DNA of 7,486 nt. Origin: Clostridiales bacterium. GTDB taxonomy: Bacteria > Bacillota > Clostridia > Christensenellales > CAG-138. This document shows positions 6,961 through 7,486 of this stretch, piece by piece. Every line of letters begins with the position of its first letter. Positions within the stretch are counted from its first letter, which is position 1. The position numbers were made by a program, and so were the translations under genes. Below the pieces are notes generated by a model. The model saw nothing but the letters and a program-made list of their open reading frames with translations, made no database searches and was not told the DNA's origin. The stretch is taken from NCBI GenBank assembly GCA_012511925.1, contig JAAZFD010000098.1, positions 1 through 7,486 of the forward strand, read 5' to 3'.

Positions 6961-7254
6961 CTACATTTTAAAATTTTTTGGTTGTTATATGTAACATACC
7001 GTATTTCGGATGTATTCTCCGCAATTCTTCTGTCAAAGTGAGTGTAAGCATCAAACTCTTCACTTGCACCTGCAAACTTGGCTAACTCATATCTTCCGTT
7101 TCTTTGGCTTAGGTATTCATCTGAAACAAATGTGGCAATTTCTTGCACACTAAATTGCTTGTTAATCTCGCTCTCGAATCTGTTGATTACAATAAGCACA
7201 ACATCATCGGTAAAGTCGTCTTCAAGCGTTGCCGTGCAATAAACCTTTTCTGCA
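6957..7254 (-). pseudogene. Truncated copy of the protease propeptide region
   Basis: Positions 7013-7254 are a gap-free copy of the protease's residues 47 to about 127, with about 89% identical amino acids (for example INRFESEINKQF and SDEYLSQRNGRYELAKFAGAS). The copy lacks the signal peptide, the rest of the prodomain, the catalytic domain and the lectin domains. Upstream, its frame meets a TAG within about 30 nt and has no start with a ribosome binding site; the GTG at 7199 falls in the middle of the conserved part. Downstream it runs about 18 unrelated codons to a TGA at 6957. It is a remnant of a paralogous protease gene and very unlikely to make a working protein. Confidence 0.85.
7013..7254 (-). 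repeat. Second copy of the 242-bp prodomain repeat
   Basis: This is the partner of 5573-5814, in the same orientation, 1440 bp away. Thirteen of the 21 differences fall at third codon positions and are synonymous or nearly so, and the other eight change amino acids. This is a coding pattern rather than random decay. Confidence 0.9.
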
Positions 7255-7358
7255 TATCGGAATCTCTGATTCTACCGCATGTTGCGGTTCCACACCAAAA
7301 CGGGTTATAAAAGAAATAAGGCGCATGGCAAGTCCAATAGATTGCAAAAAACTATGTT

Positions 7359-7386
7359 TTGTGATACTTTATACTAATGGCATAAT
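7359..7386 (+). promoter_or_regulatory. Possible promoter of the amidotransferase gene
   Basis: TTGTGA (7359-7364) and CATAAT (7381-7386) are 16 nt apart, with an implied start only about 14 nt before the ATG. TATACT at 7370-7375 is another -10 candidate, without a good -35. The 7255-7406 spacer also holds two small hairpins (7260-7272 and 7274-7288) of unknown meaning. Confidence 0.35.
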
Positions 7387-7406
7387 ATTAGGCATAAGGA
7401 GCGTAT

Positions 7407-7486
7407 ATGTGCGGAATAGTTGGCTTTATAAGCAAGCAAAATAAATCACCCGAAGCGTGTGAAAACGTGGCAAGGGTTTTGATAAA
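7407..7486 (+). CDS. Class II glutamine amidotransferase, N-terminus only (probably asparagine synthase)
   Basis: Only the first 26 codons are present; the gene runs off the right edge. It opens with MCGIVGF, the hallmark of class II (Ntn) amidotransferases, in which Cys2 becomes the N-terminal nucleophile that releases ammonia from glutamine once the Met is removed. AAGGAG lies 5 nt before the ATG. MCGIVGFIS followed by a helix-forming stretch fits asparagine synthase (AsnB type) better than GlmS, which usually starts MCGIVGYIG, or PurF, which often carries a propeptide. The visible part cannot settle which. It reads away from the protease operon. Confidence 0.75.
   Translation, partial: MCGIVGFISKQNKSPEACENVARVLI

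Noticed and set aside
7229..7444. 71-codon plus-strand frame before the amidotransferase
   Set aside because: It overlaps the start of a clear MCGIVGF gene in another frame and its first part is antisense to the prodomain copy. No supporting RBS was seen.
1..7486. CRISPR array, tRNA, rRNA or insertion sequence
   Set aside because: I saw no regularly spaced repeats with unique spacers, no recognisable tRNA or rRNA sequence, and no transposase or terminal inverted repeats.

Overview
The window looks like chromosomal DNA from a low-to-moderate GC Gram-positive bacterium, most likely a member of the Clostridia (Bacillota). The signs are strong AGGAG-type ribosome binding sites, near-consensus TTGACA/TATAAT promoters in AT-rich spacers, a lipobox lipoprotein and a secreted subtilase, with nothing pointing to an outer membrane. 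The assignment is an inference from style, not from a marker gene.

Left part (1-1830): guaA (GMP synthase) lies on the minus strand with its own promoter. A 31-bp piece of its 3' end is repeated exactly just downstream, at the very edge of the window. The 3' end of guaA is a known integration hotspot for genomic islands, so this may be an attachment-site scar or the border of an element lying to the left.

Middle left (1801-2990): a plus-strand beta-class DNA methyltransferase (probably N6-adenine) reads divergently from guaA with a good promoter and RBS. No endonuclease gene follows. The spacer after it holds what looks like a decayed coding remnant, readable only by moving between frames, so the methyltransferase is orphaned within this window.

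Middle right (2985-6960): a minus-strand operon runs from a strong promoter near 6955 through a roughly 250-nt leader, a Thr/Pro-rich lipoprotein, a secreted S8 subtilase with a ricin-type beta-trefoil domain, and a detached frame carrying two more trefoil domains, to an intrinsic terminator at 2985-3013. The two last frames were evidently one gene for a protease with three lectin domains. Alignment of the trefoil units suggests that about 19 bp were lost at the junction, shifting the frame. The lipoprotein and protease are probably surface and secreted partners; the substrate is unknown.

Right part (6957-7486): a gap-free 242-bp copy of the protease's prodomain coding region, about 91% identical, lies just upstream of the operon promoter as a truncated pseudogene. 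Its differences fall mostly at third codon positions, so it probably derives from a once-functional paralogue. The window ends in the first 26 codons of a plus-strand class II glutamine amidotransferase, probably asparagine synthase.
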